Below, piece by piece: positions 1-8,056 of a stretch of DNA of 12,615 nt. A program made the position numbers and the translations under genes. Source of the DNA: JBBDIP01 sp964602455. Lineage in GTDB: Bacteria > Bacillota > Sulfobacillia > Fermentithermobacillales > Fermentithermobacillaceae. The DNA lies in the NCBI GenBank assembly GCA_964602455.1, contig CAZRRG010000065.1, forward strand, positions 1 through 12,615, read 5' to 3'. The notes beneath the pieces are model-generated. The model saw only the letters and a program-made list of their open reading frames with translations. It was not told where the DNA came from and did not search any database. Every line of letters starts with the position of its first letter. The first letter of the stretch is position 1.

Positions 1-336
1 AAACGCCCACTTGCCGACCATGGACGCCCCACCGAAAACCCTGGCATAGGCCGCGACCGGGCCTTCCTCGTCTGTGAACGGCTCGACGTGGAAGTTCAGA
101 CGGACGCCCGCGTCCAGCAGGGAGGTGGAAACAAGTTCGCCTTTTCGCGCCTCAAGCTGGGGCATGAGTAACGTTACGTCGCCGCTTTCGGTTATGACGC
201 ATAAAGTCGGTCTCTCAGACAGGCCCATTCTAAGCCCGGTCATGTAGAAAAAGTTCGGGCCGGGAACAAGGGCCATCCCGGTAAGCCCCTCCGCCTTTAT
301 CTCGTCCATGAGGACTCGCCAACGCTCTTTCTTCAC
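1..336 (-). CDS. M24-family Xaa-Pro peptidase (aminopeptidase P-like), N-terminal part only
   Basis: This is the first 112 codons of a gene that runs off the left edge of the window. It starts at GTG (336-334), with GGGAGGT seven bases upstream (344-350). The translation begins MKKERWRVLMDEIKAEG and contains PGPNFFYMTGLRMGLSERPT at about residues 24-43. This is the characteristic N-terminal (creatinase-N-like) region of bacterial Xaa-Pro dipeptidases and aminopeptidase P relatives, in which an N-terminal domain precedes the metal-binding 'pita-bread' domain. The family cleaves the bond before a proline and acts in the cytoplasm in peptide turnover. The catalytic domain and metal ligands lie outside the window, so activity cannot be judged. 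The 84 bases between it and the methyltransferase make a shared transcript possible, but nothing in its function ties it to the fibre genes. Confidence 0.8.
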   Translation of the reverse strand, partial: MKKERWRVLMDEIKAEGLTGMALVPGPNFFYMTGLRMGLSERPTLCVITESGDVTLLMPQLEARKGELVSTSLLDAGVRLNFHVEPFTDEEGPVAAYARVFGGASMVGKWAF

Positions 337-420
337 TGCTTATACCTCCCAAGAGTTGAATGGGTCCGCTGGATCGCTTAGGCTACGGGAGCCCTATGCG
401 CTGTGCCGCTGTGCAAGACG

Positions 421-1188
421 TCAGATCCGCCTTGCCGCAAAGTAGGCCCGAGATGTAGATCTGCCGGCCGGTCTAAAGGAGCACGAATCGTAGACTGCCA
501 GGACCTCGAATCCCTCGTCCTGCAACCACGTCCTCAGCTCCTCAACCGGGAAAGCCCGCTCGCGGTGCACTTCGTCAAACCTGGTCCATCCATCCTGACC
601 TACGTCAGGAGTCCTGAGGAATCCCGTGAGCTTCACTCTCCAGACTTTGCGGGCCGAATCATAGAGATCGCTCCAGATGAGGAAATGGTCTTCAGCTTCG
701 AACAGGTGGACTTCCTTCTTGATCATGGACAGCCTCTGAGGCGTGTTGACGTCGAAAACGAAGATGCCGCCTTCCTTAAGCGCGCCGTGGACGCAACTGA
801 ACGCCGCCTTGACATCCTCCGGCTCGAGCAGGTAGTTGAGGCTGTCGAACACGCATATGGCCGCATCAACGGGCTCCTCAATGCTGAAGGACCGCATGTC
901 GGCTTCCACAAGTTCGGCGTAGAGACCCTCGTCAGAGAGTTTCTTCCGGGCAACCTCCAGCATGGTCGCGGAACTGTCCACTCCTGTGACCTGGAGTCCC
1001 CTCCTTGCCAGGAGGAGCGACATGTTCCCGGTACCGCATGCCAGATCGAGAACGCTTGTCGGGGCAAAAGCGAAGTTGGACCAGATGTTGGCTATATAGT
1101 CCATCCACATGCCGTAGGGGACGTCCGCCATGACCTGGTCGTAGACCTCGGCGAATGATACGTAGGGTTTCTCGGAACGACGGGCCAT
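421..1188 (-). CDS. Class I SAM-dependent methyltransferase (YqeM-like)
   Basis: This 255-residue protein has a Rossmann-type methyltransferase fold. The SAM-binding motif I is VLDLACGTG at residues 46-54, followed by the motif II acidic residue in GVDSS (Asp71) and an EADMRSF segment (Asp97) of the kind that contacts the adenine. A further strand, ICVFDSLNYLLEPEDV, ends in the Asn-Tyr pair common in this group. The N-terminal FAEVYDQVMADVPYGMWMDY is typical of the YqeM-like family of Bacillota, whose substrate is not firmly established; annotations as DNA methyltransferase are not supported by any target-recognition domain here. It starts at ATG 1188 with a modest GGTGAG ribosome site. The gene sits 87 bases after the giant surface-protein gene, is cytoplasmic by its lack of membrane segments, and is probably not part of the fibre system. 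A small-molecule or tRNA substrate is equally possible. Confidence 0.85.
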   Translation of the reverse strand: MARRSEKPYVSFAEVYDQVMADVPYGMWMDYIANIWSNFAFAPTSVLDLACGTGNMSLLLARRGLQVTGVDSSATMLEVARKKLSDEGLYAELVEADMRSFSIEEPVDAAICVFDSLNYLLEPEDVKAAFSCVHGALKEGGIFVFDVNTPQRLSMIKKEVHLFEAEDHFLIWSDLYDSARKVWRVKLTGFLRTPDVGQDGWTRFDEVHRERAFPVEELRTWLQDEGFEVLAVYDSCSFRPAGRSTSRAYFAARRI

Positions 1189-1229
1189 AGTCTCACCGCC
1201 AAAAGGTAGTATTCTCCAGATGGAAGTGG

Positions 1230-1251
1230 CAGTCCTCTCCGCAGAAGACCG
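1230..1251 (-). terminator. Possible weak hairpin between giant gene and methyltransferase
   Basis: On the minus strand CGGTCTTCT and AGAGGACTG form a 9-bp stem with two G-U wobbles around a GCGG loop, 25 bases after the stop codon of the giant gene. The wobbles become A-C mismatches on the other strand, which favours minus-strand RNA. No T-run follows, so this is not a classical intrinsic terminator; it could be a 3'-end stabilising hairpin or chance. Confidence 0.3.
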
Positions 1252-1275
1252 GTGGCTCTCAGCCCGCGCGACGGG

Positions 1276-4200
1276 TCACGAATCCGTGCCGGGCTCGGGT
1301 TCTGGTGGGTCAGGCTCAGAAGGGTCTGGCTCTAGAGAGTCAGGCTCTGGCGGGTCAGGCTCCGGTAAGTCGGGCTCAGGCGGGTCCGACTCTGAAGGAT
1401 CCGGCGTAGATGGGTCGGTCTCATCCAGATCCGGCTCCGGAGGCGCGGACGCGCGCGCATCCGACTCAGGCAGCTCTGCCGGCATAGAGCCGGCATCCAG
1501 ATCATCGGTCGGGTGCCACGTCACAGGCCCGACAGGCGCGGAGTGGACGGTCCCGGTGTATGCGCCGGTGCCTGTCACCTCGACCCGCAGCCATTGGTCA
1601 AAGTCGGACCAGATTATGTCGTAGTCGTTGGTGTTAGCTCCGAAGATATCGACATACGGCCCGTCGATCGAGTCAGCCTTCTGCCACTGGTAGGTCACGG
1701 TGGCGCCTGCGGGAGATACGGGTCCCGCGACGATCGTGTACCCGTTTGCCACGGTGCCTGTGATATCTCCAACGCTGACCAGCTGGCCAGGCTGCACAGG
1801 GCCAACCACCTCGCTGGTCGCGGTGCCGGAGTAGCGGCCGGAACCGGTGACCGTCACCCTCATATACCTCCCTACCTGATCCGCTGTCACCGTGTAGGTG
1901 GGATATATCGCTCCGGGTATGACCTCGTAAATGCCATCCTCTGTCTCAGCCGAAGTCCACTGGTACGTGACGGTGGCGTCAGGCGGAGACACGGCTCCGG
2001 CAGTAAGTGTCTGCGCGACCTCGGGCGTGCCGGATATGGGACCAATGCCTTCTATCGGTGTGGAATCGGTCACAGCATGACCGGTTGGGTTGCTTATCAC
2101 CACACCCGTGTATGCGCCGATTCCGGTGGCTTCGACTCTCAAGTACTTCCCAAGGTCGCTAACGCTCACAAGGTACGTGCTCAGCGTCGCGCCGGGAATG
2201 TCCACAAAGGTCCCGCCCGGGGAATCAGATGCCTTCCACTGGTAGGTCACGGTAGCGCCAACCGGGATGATCTCTCCGGCAACCAGCTCATTCCCCACCT
2301 CGGTGGCCCCGACAATATCGCCGATGCTGATGATCTGCCCGACCGTGACCGGGCCCACCGCGCCGCTGGTCAACGTGCCCGAGAACTGGCCTATCCCGGT
2401 AGCCTGAACCTTCAGGTACTTATGGAGGTCTTCCGCGCGTATCGTGTACGACTCATGCGTGGCGCCGCTGATTGGCTCGAACGAACCGCCGGCAGAGTCA
2501 CCCCTCAACCACTGGTAGGTCGCTGTGGAGTTTGCGGGACTGAGGGTCCCGGCTGTCAGAATGCTCCCCACCGACGGTGTCCCTGCCACAGGACCCATCG
2601 AGGCCAAAGGCGTGGGGTTCCAGACTACGGGTCCAACCGGGGCGCTGTATACAGTTCCCGTATACCCGCCGGTGCCCGTGACGGCGACCCGCAACCACTG
2701 GTTGTGATCTCTCCAGGTGATGTCATAGTCATTCGTGATCGCATCGATGACATCAACGAAGGGGCCATCCTTGGTGGGCGCAGTCTGCCACTGATAAGTA
2801 ACCGTAGCCCCCGCCGGAATGACCTCTCCGGCCACGATGGTATGCTGGTTGGCGACAGTTCCTGTGATGTCCCCTACGCTCACCAGCTGTCCGCGGGTCA
2901 CCGGGCCTACCGCGCCGCTGGTAACCGTGCCTGAGTAGGCGCCTGAACCAATCGCCGTTACCTTCAGATACTTGCCCACATCGTCGGGAACCGGCTTGTA
3001 GCTGATGGAAGTGGCAGCAGGTATGTTCTCATATACGCCGTCCGCAATGTCCGCTCGTTTCCACTGGTATGTGACGGTCGCGCCTGCCGGCGTGACTGCT
3101 CCTGCAACAAGCGTCTTAGCCACTTGAGGCGTGCCTACGATGGAACCTATCGCGGTTATGGGCGTCGAGTCCATCACGACCGGACCAGCATGGCTGCTTG
3201 TCACCGTACCGGTGTACACTCCGGTTCCGGTGGCCTCGACTTTGAGATACATGCCAAGATCGTCTTCGGAGACGATGTAGGTCTCGAAAACCGCGCCCTC
3301 TATTGGGGAGTACGCACCGCCGGGAGAGGCCGCCTTCATCCATCTATAGGTTACCGTGGCGCCGACCGGGGTGACGGGACCGGCTGTTACCTGAGCACCC
3401 ACTTGGGTCGCGCCAACGATGCCGCCAATCGCCGTGAGCGGTCCTTTGGTTACAGGACCAACCGCGCTGCTTGTCCGGACTCCCGAATAGGCGCCCGTAC
3501 CTGTGGCCTCTACCTTCAGATACTTGCCGATGTCGTCAGGGACAATCGTGTAGGACGGCGACGTCGCGCCTGCGATGGGTGTATAGATCCCGTCAAGCGT
3601 ATCAGAGATGAGCCACCGGTAGGTCGCTGTGGAGTTAGCCGGCGTGAGCGTACCACTCGTCAGGGTGCTCCCAACCGACGGACTCCCACTCACCGGCGCC
3701 ATCGACGTAATCGGGATCGGGGTCCATTGCACAGGGCCAACAGGCTCGCTGTAGATAGTCCCGCTGAAGGCGCCGGTGCCCTTGACGGCAACTCTGAGCC
3801 AGTAGTTGTAGTCTAGCCAGATGATGTCGTAGTCGTTGGTTATGGCGTTGTTGATGTCCTCGAACGGTCCTTCGGCGCTGGTGGACCTCTGCCACTGGTA
3901 GGTCACGGTCGCCCCTGCCGGAATGACCTCTCCGGCCACGATGGTATGCTGGTTGGCGACAGTTCCTGTGATGTCCCCTACGCTCACCAGCTGTCCGCGG
4001 GTCACCGGGCCTACCGCGCCGCTGGTAACCGTGCCTGAGTAGGCGCCTGAACCAATCGCCGTTACCTTCAGATACTTGCCCACATCGTCGGGAACCGGCT
4101 TGTAGCTGATGGAAGTGGCAGCAGGTATGTTCTCATATACGCCGTCCGCAATGTCCGCTCGTTTCCACTGGTATGTGACGGTCGCGCCTGCCGGCGTGAC

Positions 4201-7200
4201 TGCTCCTGCAACAAGCGTCTTAGCCACTTGAGGCGTGCCTACGATGGAACCTATCGCGGTTATGGGCGTCGAGTCCATCACGACCGGACCAGCATGGCTG
4301 CTTGTCACCGTACCGGTGTACACTCCGGTTCCGGTGGCCTCGACTTTGAGATACATGCCAAGATCGTCTTCGGAGACGATGTAGGTCTCGAAAACCGCGC
4401 CCTCTATTGGGGAGTACGCACCGCCGGGAGAGGCCGCCTTCATCCATCTATAGGTTACCGTGGCGCCGACCGGGGTGACGGGACCGGCTGTTACCTGAGC
4501 ACCCACTTGGGTCGCGCCAACGATGCCGCCAATCGCCGTGAGCGGTCCTTTGGTTACAGGACCAACCGCGCTGCTTGTCCGGACTCCCGAATAGGCGCCC
4601 GTACCTGTGGCCTCTACCTTCAGATACTTGCCGATGTCGTCAGGGACAATCGTGTAGGACGGCGACGTCGCGCCTGCGATGGGTGTATAGATCCCGTCAA
4701 GCGTATCAGAGATGAGCCACCGGTAGGTCGCTGTGGAGTTAGCCGGCGTGAGCGTACCACTCGTCAGGGTGCTCCCAACCGACGGACTCCCACTCACCGG
4801 CGCCATCGACGTAATCGGGATCGGGGTCCATTGCACAGGGCCAACAGGCTCGCTGTAGATAGTCCCGCTGAAGGCGCCGGTGCCCTTGACGGCAACTCTG
4901 AGCCAGTAGTTGTAGTCTAGCCAGATGATGTCGTAGTCGTTGGTTATGGCGTTGTTGATGTCCTCGAACGGTCCTTCGGCGCTGGTGGACCTCTGCCACT
5001 GGTAGGTCACGGTCGCCCCTGCCGGAATGACCTCTCCGGCCACGATGGTATGCTGGTTGGCGACAGTGCCTGTGGTGGGACCAATGCTTACTAGATGGCC
5101 AATTGATACCGGACCAACCGGTTCGCTTGAGGCTGTGCCCGAGTAGGCCCCTGATCCTGTGACTTCCACCTTGATGTACTTACCCAGATCGGCAGGAGTC
5201 GGAGAATAGGTCGGTGATGCCGCGCCGGGGATAGTCGTATAGACGCCTCCAGGCGTGGACGCAGACATCCAGCGATAGGTGACGGTGGCGTCCGGCGGCG
5301 TCACTTGACCCGCATACAGGTTTGACGCAACGGCCGCCGTCCCGGTGATGGGCCCGATGCCCGTTATGGGTGTCGCGATCAGGACGACCGGCCCGACATA
5401 GTTGCTCAGCGCTGAACCGCTGTATACTCCGGTTCCGTGAACTTCAACCTTTAGGTACTTGCCAAGATCGTCGATAGTCAGGACATAGGTCTCGGATGTA
5501 GCGCCGGGGATATCCTGGTAGACTCCACCGGCCATGTTGCATATCTTCCATTGATAGGTTGCGGTGGCTCCGACCGGAGTGAGCGGTCCGGCGGTCAGCT
5601 CCCTCCCTACTTCCGCCGCGCCTATGATATCGCCTATCGCCGAGATCACGCCGGGGGTCACGGGACCTACCGCGTTGCTGGTCAATGTGCCCACATACTC
5701 GCCGCGGCCGGTCGCTTCGACTTTCAGATACTTCCCAATATCGGACAGGCCAACCGTGTACGATGGGGATGTGGCCCCGTCAATAGGCTCGTAGGGGCCA
5801 TTGGCCGCGTTGGAAATGAGCCACCGGTAGGTTACGGTCGAGTTCGCCGGCATTACCGTGCCGACCGTTAGGGTGCTCCCCACCGATGGGGTCCCGGTTA
5901 CCGGCGCCATCGACGTCAGAGGTATCGGGGTCCACACCACCGGTCCGACAGGAACGCTGTACACCGTGCCGTCGTAGCTGCCGGTTCCTGTTGCCGCTAC
6001 CCTGAGCCATTGACTATGGTCGGAGTGGACGATGGTGTAATCCCTGGATGTTGCTCCGGGTATGTCGGAGAACGGCCCATCGATTGAGGCAGCCTTCTGC
6101 CATTGATAGGTTACTGTCGCTCCTGCAGGAGATACCTCTCCCGCGGTAATGGTGTACTGGTTGGCAACAGTTCCGGCCGTGGGGCCAATGCTCATAAGCT
6201 GGCCAGCATCTATAGGCCCGACAGCGTCGCTGGCAACCTCACCGGTGTATCGCCCCGAGCCCGAGGCCCGCACGCGAACGTAGTGGCCTAGATTACCAGG
6301 AACAGGAACGTAGCTCTCATGTGTGGCGCCAGTGATATCGACCCAGGGACCCTCCAAGTTGGCGGAAACCTGCCATTGATACGTGGCGCTGGCGCCGCCT
6401 GGCGTTAAGCCGCCGGCGGTAAGCACATGTCCAACCTGGGCGTCCCCGCTAATAGCCCCGATTGCGGTGATGGGAATCAAATCGTATCCAACCGGGCCGG
6501 CGTGCGCACTGATCACGACTCCGGAGAAGGAGCCAGTGCCTGACGCTTGCACCACGATGTACCTATTGAAGTCCAGTTCCGTTAGCGTGTAGGTGGATCC
6601 GGTCGCGCCGGGTATCTCGATGTAGGGCCCATCCGGATACGGGGCTGAAAGCCACTGGTAGTCAGCTGTCGCCCCCGAAGGTGTGAGCGGGCCCGCGGTA
6701 AGAGTGCGACCAACCTTGGCTGTACCTGCTATGTTTCCTATCGATACAAGCGGCACCCTTGGCACGGGGCCGATGTGCTCGCTGGACACGGTACCCGTGT
6801 ATCCTGCGGTTCCGGTCGCCGTCACCTTCAGGTACTTGCCCACATCCGACACCGTGATCTCATAAGAGGCTGCGGTCGCTCCATCGATGTCGTCGTAGAC
6901 GCCGCCGGCTGAATCGGATCTCTGCCATAGATAGTCGGCGGTAGCCCCGGTCGGGGTAAGGTCTCCGGCTGTAACGGTCTGCCCTACTTGAGCATCGCCC
7001 GAAATTGGCCCGATGGCCAGGAGCGGAGCAGCGATGACCGGACCCACTGGCTCGCTGGCCAGGCTCCCGGAGTAGCTACCGAATCCCGTCACAACAACAC
7101 GGATGTACTTGTCGAATTCTGGGCCAGTGAGGACGTAGGTGCTCGAGGTAGCGCCCGGAATATCGGTGTAGGTGCCGTCATGTTCCGAGGACCTCTGCCA

Positions 7201-7464
7201 CTGGTACGTGACAGTGGCTCCGGCAGGCGTAACCTCGCCGGCGGTAAGCGTCTGTCCAACCTGGGTGATCCCCGCTATGACATCAACAGTCTTAATCGGA
7301 AAAGCGTCGGCCGCTCTGACGACGGCGCGATCCGTCCTCACCAGCACGTACTTGGCAAGGGAAGGAGTCGTTGAGAACGGGAGAGTTGCCGCCAGCAAGA
7401 ATGCGAGGCAGACCAATAGCCTCCTCGTGGCCATGCGAGCAGGCTTGCGCCGGTCTCCCCTCAT
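1276..7464 (-). CDS. Giant secreted repeat protein with about 21 Ig-like modules and a TasA-type N-terminus
   Basis: This protein has 2062 residues. Residues 12-37 form a signal peptide (Arg-Arg, then a hydrophobic core), followed by SLAKY and then AVVRAADAF (48-56). That pattern closely parallels the TasA-like protein upstream (TYAKY, then TVRVAKFAF), so it is a likely SipW-type substrate. Residues 55 to about 1985 are roughly 21 modules of 89-93 residues. Each module has the pattern VGxTLTAG, ATVTYQW, GxYxxIxGAT, SYTV, DxGKYLKV, TGTGxYSGT and VGPV, resembling the Ig-like tandem repeats of many bacterial surface proteins. From module 5 on they follow a four-module cycle. The last 75 residues are acidic and proline-rich (PEPDP-type), possibly wall-spanning. 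I see no LPXTG motif, S-layer-homology domain or C-terminal membrane helix. Its stop is followed by no gene of the cluster. The ATG at 7464 is preceded by AGAGGGG and AAAGGGG; a second ATG at 7434 has a poorer site. Function is inferred: adhesion or fibre attachment. Confidence 0.85.
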   Translation of the reverse strand: MRGDRRKPARMATRRLLVCLAFLLAATLPFSTTPSLAKYVLVRTDRAVVRAADAFPIKTVDVIAGITQVGQTLTAGEVTPAGATVTYQWQRSSEHDGTYTDIPGATSSTYVLTGPEFDKYIRVVVTGFGSYSGSLASEPVGPVIAAPLLAIGPISGDAQVGQTVTAGDLTPTGATADYLWQRSDSAGGVYDDIDGATAASYEITVSDVGKYLKVTATGTAGYTGTVSSEHIGPVPRVPLVSIGNIAGTAKVGRTLTAGPLTPSGATADYQWLSAPYPDGPYIEIPGATGSTYTLTELDFNRYIVVQASGTGSFSGVVISAHAGPVGYDLIPITAIGAISGDAQVGHVLTAGGLTPGGASATYQWQVSANLEGPWVDITGATHESYVPVPGNLGHYVRVRASGSGRYTGEVASDAVGPIDAGQLMSIGPTAGTVANQYTITAGEVSPAGATVTYQWQKAASIDGPFSDIPGATSRDYTIVHSDHSQWLRVAATGTGSYDGTVYSVPVGPVVWTPIPLTSMAPVTGTPSVGSTLTVGTVMPANSTVTYRWLISNAANGPYEPIDGATSPSYTVGLSDIGKYLKVEATGRGEYVGTLTSNAVGPVTPGVISAIGDIIGAAEVGRELTAGPLTPVGATATYQWKICNMAGGVYQDIPGATSETYVLTIDDLGKYLKVEVHGTGVYSGSALSNYVGPVVLIATPITGIGPITGTAAVASNLYAGQVTPPDATVTYRWMSASTPGGVYTTIPGAASPTYSPTPADLGKYIKVEVTGSGAYSGTASSEPVGPVSIGHLVSIGPTTGTVANQHTIVAGEVIPAGATVTYQWQRSTSAEGPFEDINNAITNDYDIIWLDYNYWLRVAVKGTGAFSGTIYSEPVGPVQWTPIPITSMAPVSGSPSVGSTLTSGTLTPANSTATYRWLISDTLDGIYTPIAGATSPSYTIVPDDIGKYLKVEATGTGAYSGVRTSSAVGPVTKGPLTAIGGIVGATQVGAQVTAGPVTPVGATVTYRWMKAASPGGAYSPIEGAVFETYIVSEDDLGMYLKVEATGTGVYTGTVTSSHAGPVVMDSTPITAIGSIVGTPQVAKTLVAGAVTPAGATVTYQWKRADIADGVYENIPAATSISYKPVPDDVGKYLKVTAIGSGAYSGTVTSGAVGPVTRGQLVSVGDITGTVANQHTIVAGEVIPAGATVTYQWQRSTSAEGPFEDINNAITNDYDIIWLDYNYWLRVAVKGTGAFSGTIYSEPVGPVQWTPIPITSMAPVSGSPSVGSTLTSGTLTPANSTATYRWLISDTLDGIYTPIAGATSPSYTIVPDDIGKYLKVEATGTGAYSGVRTSSAVGPVTKGPLTAIGGIVGATQVGAQVTAGPVTPVGATVTYRWMKAASPGGAYSPIEGAVFETYIVSEDDLGMYLKVEATGTGVYTGTVTSSHAGPVVMDSTPITAIGSIVGTPQVAKTLVAGAVTPAGATVTYQWKRADIADGVYENIPAATSISYKPVPDDVGKYLKVTAIGSGAYSGTVTSGAVGPVTRGQLVSVGDITGTVANQHTIVAGEVIPAGATVTYQWQTAPTKDGPFVDVIDAITNDYDITWRDHNQWLRVAVTGTGGYTGTVYSAPVGPVVWNPTPLASMGPVAGTPSVGSILTAGTLSPANSTATYQWLRGDSAGGSFEPISGATHESYTIRAEDLHKYLKVQATGIGQFSGTLTSGAVGPVTVGQIISIGDIVGATEVGNELVAGEIIPVGATVTYQWKASDSPGGTFVDIPGATLSTYLVSVSDLGKYLRVEATGIGAYTGVVISNPTGHAVTDSTPIEGIGPISGTPEVAQTLTAGAVSPPDATVTYQWTSAETEDGIYEVIPGAIYPTYTVTADQVGRYMRVTVTGSGRYSGTATSEVVGPVQPGQLVSVGDITGTVANGYTIVAGPVSPAGATVTYQWQKADSIDGPYVDIFGANTNDYDIIWSDFDQWLRVEVTGTGAYTGTVHSAPVGPVTWHPTDDLDAGSMPAELPESDARASAPPEPDLDETDPSTPDPSESDPPEPDLPEPDPPEPDSLEPDPSEPDPPEPEPGTDS
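1290..1410. repeat. Short degenerate repeats encoding the PEPD-rich tail
   Basis: This stretch contains degenerate short repeats of the GGCTCxGG(C/T)GGGTC type on the plus strand. In the minus-strand gene they encode a tail of alternating Pro-Glu-Pro-Asp, with some Ser and Leu. Units vary in length by multiples of three, so the frame is kept. Such tails often vary in length between strains. Confidence 0.65.
2813..5067. repeat. Exact in-frame tandem duplication, period 1104 bp
   Basis: Bases 2813-3963 and 3917-5067 appear identical over 1151 bp at an offset of 1104 bp (368 codons). The last bases before and after the identity differ: position 2812 is C against T at 3916, and 3964 is T against G at 5068. 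Outside this block the same module types differ by many synonymous and non-synonymous changes. The duplicated unit holds four Ig-like modules (modules 9-12 and 13-16 of the giant protein). Perfect identity including third codon positions points to a recent unequal crossover or to gene conversion. The true copy number in the cell may differ from the assembly, because short reads cannot resolve a unit of this size. Confidence 0.9.
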
Positions 7465-7500
7465 CAGGCCCCTCTACCCCTTTCCTTGTTTCGTGTGACG

Positions 7501-8040
7501 CTAGTCACGGCTGTCCACTTGCTCCGCTACGACCTCTATCTGAATGGTCTGTTCCTGGCTCAGGTGAGCCGGATCGATGTCATTCTCATCCCAGTTGACT
7601 GTAAGAGAGTAGGCGTGGGTCAACGGTTCGCCGAAGTCCATGTACACCCAGCCGTCGCCCGCGGCAGGATACGACCCTTGGGGGGTCACCTCATATGACA
7701 ACGGCAAGGCGCTCGGCTCGGGATCAAACGTGACGGAGACGCGGTACTTAAGCAGGACCTGATTGGTCCCATCCTCGTCGAAGTTCCTTATCTCAAAGTT
7801 GTAGACCAGCTCGTCCCCGGGCAAAGCATCGCTGATGTCGAGTCCGTCCGCGATCGGGATCGGTTCGCCGTTGAGGAGAGCGCTGACCGGGACGTACTCA
7901 AACACAGCCCTAGCTACCTTCGCCGAGCCCCCGAGCGAGATCGCTGTCGAGAAGCGAGACAGTGAGATCCCTGTCAAGATGAAGGTGACTACCAAAAGGT
8001 AGACCAGATAAAGCTGTACTCGCCCTTTCACAGGTTCCAT
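7501..8040 (-). CDS. Short TasA/CalY-like secreted protein
   Basis: This is a protein of 179 residues from ATG 8040. Residues 8-29 are a strongly hydrophobic signal segment followed by SRFSTAISLGGSAKVARAVFEY, which matches the position and pattern of the TasA-like N-terminal strand (AKYASA, then TVRVAKFAF) in the neighbouring gene. The rest looks all-beta: it has LPGDELVYNFEIRNF (compare IAPGTTGSFGLTLEN in the upstream paralogue), a central LKYRVSVTFDP and a C-terminal IQIEVVAEQ strand. I infer a SipW-processed fibre subunit or accessory such as a minor pilin-like component. The gene starts 16 bases after the signal peptidase 2 gene and is followed after 36 bases by the giant gene, so all three are probably co-transcribed. 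A longer form from TTG 8073 is possible, but it overlaps the upstream gene and has no good ribosome site. Family assignment is moderate because conservation is limited to the ends and the general pattern. Confidence 0.7.
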   Translation of the reverse strand: MEPVKGRVQLYLVYLLVVTFILTGISLSRFSTAISLGGSAKVARAVFEYVPVSALLNGEPIPIADGLDISDALPGDELVYNFEIRNFDEDGTNQVLLKYRVSVTFDPEPSALPLSYEVTPQGSYPAAGDGWVYMDFGEPLTHAYSLTVNWDENDIDPAHLSQEQTIQIEVVAEQVDSRD

Positions 8041-8056
8041 TGCATCCGCACGCCTT

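Noticed and set aside
403..1158. 251-residue plus-strand frame
   Set aside because: It is antisense to the methyltransferase, which has clear SAM-binding motifs.
1220..1624. Ser/Gly-repeat protein on the plus strand
   Set aside because: It is the antisense reading of the PEPD-rich tail; the opposite frame continues the giant protein and has the stronger case.
1513..2934. Long plus-strand open frame opposite the giant gene
   Set aside because: It mirrors the codon pattern of the repeat gene; the translation is rich in Arg, Gly and Cys without domain patterns, and no ribosome site was seen.
3124..4920. Two identical 230-residue plus-strand frames
   Set aside because: They are antisense shadows, identical only because the underlying 1104-bp unit is duplicated.
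1540..7270. Regularly spaced repeats as a possible CRISPR array
   Set aside because: The period is about 275 bp, in frame and degenerate within an open coding sequence; no short identical repeats with unique spacers.
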